Below, piece by piece: positions 61,656 to 64,000 of a stretch of 64,000 nucleotides of DNA. The DNA is from Cubamyces lactineus (lineage: Eukaryota; Basidiomycota; Agaricomycetes; Polyporales; Polyporaceae). The notes below the pieces were generated by a model that saw nothing but the letters and a program-made list of their open reading frames with translations, was not told the DNA's origin and ran no database searches. The DNA lies in the NCBI GenBank assembly GCA_022376465.1, contig JACDTU010000006.1:806001-870000 (forward strand). Direction: 5' to 3'. How positions within the stretch are numbered: the first letter of the stretch is position 1; each line of letters begins with the position of its first letter. Made by a program: the position numbers and the translations under genes.

Positions 61656-62559
61656 ACTCTCGGTAGGCGCCGAGCTATTTTGATCACTCTTGACTTGTGT
61701 ACTGCTTATATGACTAGTATCTCCAGGGCTTTGACAACAGAGGGTTAGTAATCCAGAAAGGCTCGTCGATGAGGCCTGCCCAATGGTTCAACTCTGCAGA
61801 CCTGCTTCTGAACATCCAAGCGTTTACAGCGCTAGTCTCGGAGGCTCGCAGCCAGGTTGTGCAGCGGCCGGTGCGAGGTACTCTGGCGCTGGTAAGCATC
61901 GTGACAGCGCTGCTCACGCATCCTTTGTGGGCCACTCCACGTGCATGACCCTGTCAGGGGGCCATACAACTCCAACGAAACACTGGTTTGTGTATCACGC
62001 CGCTACTGTGTTTCTCACACAACTTGAACAATGCGTCTGACAGACCACGCGAAGCGTAAGAACTTGCGTGTACCTGCAGCTGCCAGTGGGCACCACCATC
62101 ACTGCGGGTGTACGAGATTTTGGCAGGCGTGATCTCTTGCTGCGCTTGCACGCGCTCGGCACGGGTAAAATTGCCGTGCCAAATGGCTCGATCGTGACAT
62201 TTCCTCCACTGTGCAAGGGGCGCCCAAGTCATCGTCATAGCTCTGAAGCTATCACGCTCGGTAGGTACCTTCGCAATGTTACTCGCGAGCTCTCACGCTG
62301 CCGCACAAGCTCCCCGCAGCATCGCACTCCACGGCGTATTAGGGCGTTCAACTTGAAATATGTGCGCCCTGTGGAGGTTGGTCGGCAGAGCCGTCAAGCT
62401 GCTGGCAGCTTGCGTAGCCACAGTCGCGTTGCGTACGATACAAGAGCCAGGAGTTCCGTCTTTGCGCTCGGCGTCAGGGTACCGCTACTGGTATAAGAGG
62501 AACGTCCATCGCTGACGTTTCCCAGCGCATACCTGCAGCACCCGAGCCTGAACCTCACT
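61656..62559. other. Spacer between the methyltransferase copies
   Basis: No gene recognised. A plus-strand frame of 142 codons (62068-62496) has no family feature. The promoter of copy 2 should lie at the right end. Confidence 0.45.
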
Positions 62560-63378
62560 ATGCCCACCATCCGTAGCTCCGAGCTCCTCGTGAAATTCCC
62601 CCTCCTCCTTGCCCACGCAGTATGCACATGGGTCGGCAAAACACCTCCCCGTCCACCTCCTCCAAGTGACGAGCAGAAGCGATTCCCTAATCCCGACTCC
62701 CTCAGCGCAACATTGCCCTTCCAGATATGGCTGATAACGTTTTCAAAGGTGTGCATGATCGCGCAGGATACCATTGAGACTTTACCTTGTCGTCGACTCT
62801 GACACGGCTGACGGTTCCAGTGGATACTATGTGCTGCGCCGTTAGCAGAGATCACGGTGGTCACCTCTCAGCACTTCCTGAAAACGCCTACCACCGACCG
62901 AGTCCTCAGATTGCTCCTTCCCCTGGGCCCTACTTCCAGTGAATCCTTCCGGCTAACCCCTCTCTCCGCATTCGCCTGCGCCCTCGGGATCGCAGGCGGC
63001 CTCATCCGTTTTTGGTGCTACCGCACGCTCGGAAGGTTCTTCACATGGGAAGTCTCCGTCCAACGCGAGCACAAACTCGTTACCGACGGCCCTTACGCCA
63101 TCGTGCGCCACCCGTCGTATACCGGGGTTATCATGATGAACGCGGGCAACATTCTCTTGCTTCTCAGCAAGGGCTCGTACGTCACCGAGGCAGGCTGGCT
63201 GCAAAATAGCTGGGGGAAAACTGTCGTGTTCTGGATGATTTCCTATATGATTTATACCTCATGTTCGCTCATTGGCAGAGTCTCCAAGGAGGACGCGATG
63301 CTCAAGGGAGAGTTCGGGCCTCGGTGGGAGGAATGGAGGAAAAGAACGCCTTACTGCCTTTTTCCTTCAGTATACTGA
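62560..63378 (+). CDS. Isoprenylcysteine carboxyl methyltransferase-type membrane enzyme, tandem copy 2
   Basis: Paralogue of the gene at 60860. Exon 1 (62560-62748) encodes MPTIRSSELLVKFPLLLAHA to FQIWLITFSK; a 72-nt intron follows; exon 2 (62821-63378) begins WILCAAPLAEITVVTSQHFL. The SAM-binding core is complete: RTLGRFFTWEVSVQREHKLV, DGPYAIVRHPSYTGV, NAGNILLLLSKGSYV, and KGEFGPRWEEWRKRTPYCLF, ending PSVY (stop 63378). The protein is 248 residues. Both copies share the Pro-rich loop TPPRPPPPS and the Phe/Asn-x-Asp-Pro-Asp-Ser-Leu segment before the first intron, so they arose by local duplication. The first lumenal loop (after the first intron) is the most divergent part. Confidence 0.87.
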
Positions 63379-64000
63379 ACATATCTTGAACGCTGTGCAC
63401 CATAACTCGGTACTTCTGCATGGTTTGATTAGCAGCAGCAGCTCGACCCAAGTGATGCTTCGACCGTGACGGTCATATGAATCATGACTAGTACTGTTCT
63501 TCACCAGAGTATATAGACGCTTCGGATAGACGCCCATCGCACTTTCACTCGTCCACAGACCACCATGACATGCCATCCGCCCGACTCGGTTTGAGACCCT
63601 AACGCTTGCATATTCGAGCCTAACCCAACACAATGTGCAGAAGAGTCATGCACAAGTGCTACGATCGTACAAAGGCACGAAGAGAACGTGCACTATTATC
63701 CTGGGTGAGTAGCCTCACCTTACAGGACTGTAAGTTAACACTACATAAGTAGTCGTATGTCCTGCGGTACGAGTCGCGTTGTGGCGACCGAGTGCGTCGT
63801 TCGACACACGCACAGAGTAGATTACCGCATGGGTAACAAACAATCTCAACAACTCGTGACCCGTCTCATGTTCCAACATTCAGAACACCGCTCGACCACC
63901 GGGAGCCGACGATCTTGCTGCAGAAGCTCAGTTTCCAGGGTACGTGTACCGTACAACTTGACACATCGTAAAGCTTTCTAGGACTAGCATATGAGCTGTA
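63379..64000. other. 3' flank, no gene recognised
   Basis: No family resemblance on either strand. A frame beginning MCRRVMHKCYDRTKARRERA near 63632, followed by a gtgagt donor, could be the first exon of a gene continuing beyond the window, but nothing supports it further. Confidence 0.35.

Noticed and set aside
53751..63378. A classical secondary-metabolite gene cluster
   Set aside because: No core synthase, no transporter and no pathway regulator in the block; kept only as a weak co-function hypothesis.

Overview
The window reads as nuclear DNA of a basidiomycete fungus, most likely an Agaricomycete (possibly of polypore type). The genes are cut by many GT-AG introns of about 48-75 nt, with very small exons of 12, 15, 17 and 21 nt. 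Genes lie on both strands without operons. Several families are typical of mushroom-forming fungi: SWIM-domain MULE transposases, HET-domain proteins, multi-copy ICMT enzymes and the large uncharacterised seven-helix membrane family. No rRNA, tRNA or CRISPR array was recognised. The species cannot be named from the sequence alone.

Layout. 1-2.7 kb: the 3' part of a flavin monooxygenase gene, followed by a relic of the same 3' end. 3.1-7.0 kb (-): a complete fused lysine-ketoglutarate reductase/saccharopine dehydrogenase with a mitochondrial-type leader. 8.0-11.4 kb: a p24 cargo receptor and a Rua1-like zinc-binding regulator, transcribed divergently. 11.4-20.5 kb: gene-poor, holding a decayed SWIM-type MULE transposon and fragments resembling an Est1/SMG7-type protein. 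20.6-23.0 kb (-): a low-complexity orphan with a small Cys cluster. 23.6-28.0 kb (+): PEX1. 28.0-28.2 kb: a hairpin/MITE-like element. 28.2-32.2 kb (+): a large uncharacterised gene with an apparent frameshift. 34.0-36.3 kb (-): a Ptc7-type PP2C phosphatase. 38.7-41.9 kb (-): a HET-domain protein. 42.5-44.0 kb (-): the Mid1 calcium-channel subunit. 44.1-44.7 kb: a second inverted-repeat element. 45.0-49.2 kb (-): two tandem seven-helix membrane genes, the first with an in-frame stop. 49.9-52.6 kb: proteasome subunit beta-2 and the BAR protein Gvp36, divergent. 53.7-63.4 kb: two tandem short-chain dehydrogenases, an aldehyde dehydrogenase and two tandem isoprenylcysteine methyltransferase-type genes.

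The housekeeping genes (AASS, p24, PEX1, PTC7, MID1, PUP1, GVP36) look intact and do not form one pathway. The accessory part is shaped by local duplication (monooxygenase tail, membrane pair, dehydrogenase pair, methyltransferase pair) and by DNA-transposon remains. The dehydrogenase/ALDH/methyltransferase block could act together on a small lipophilic substrate, but nothing in the sequence proves a joint pathway. Exon boundaries were worked out by hand from GT/AG sites, reading frame and family resemblance; they are models.
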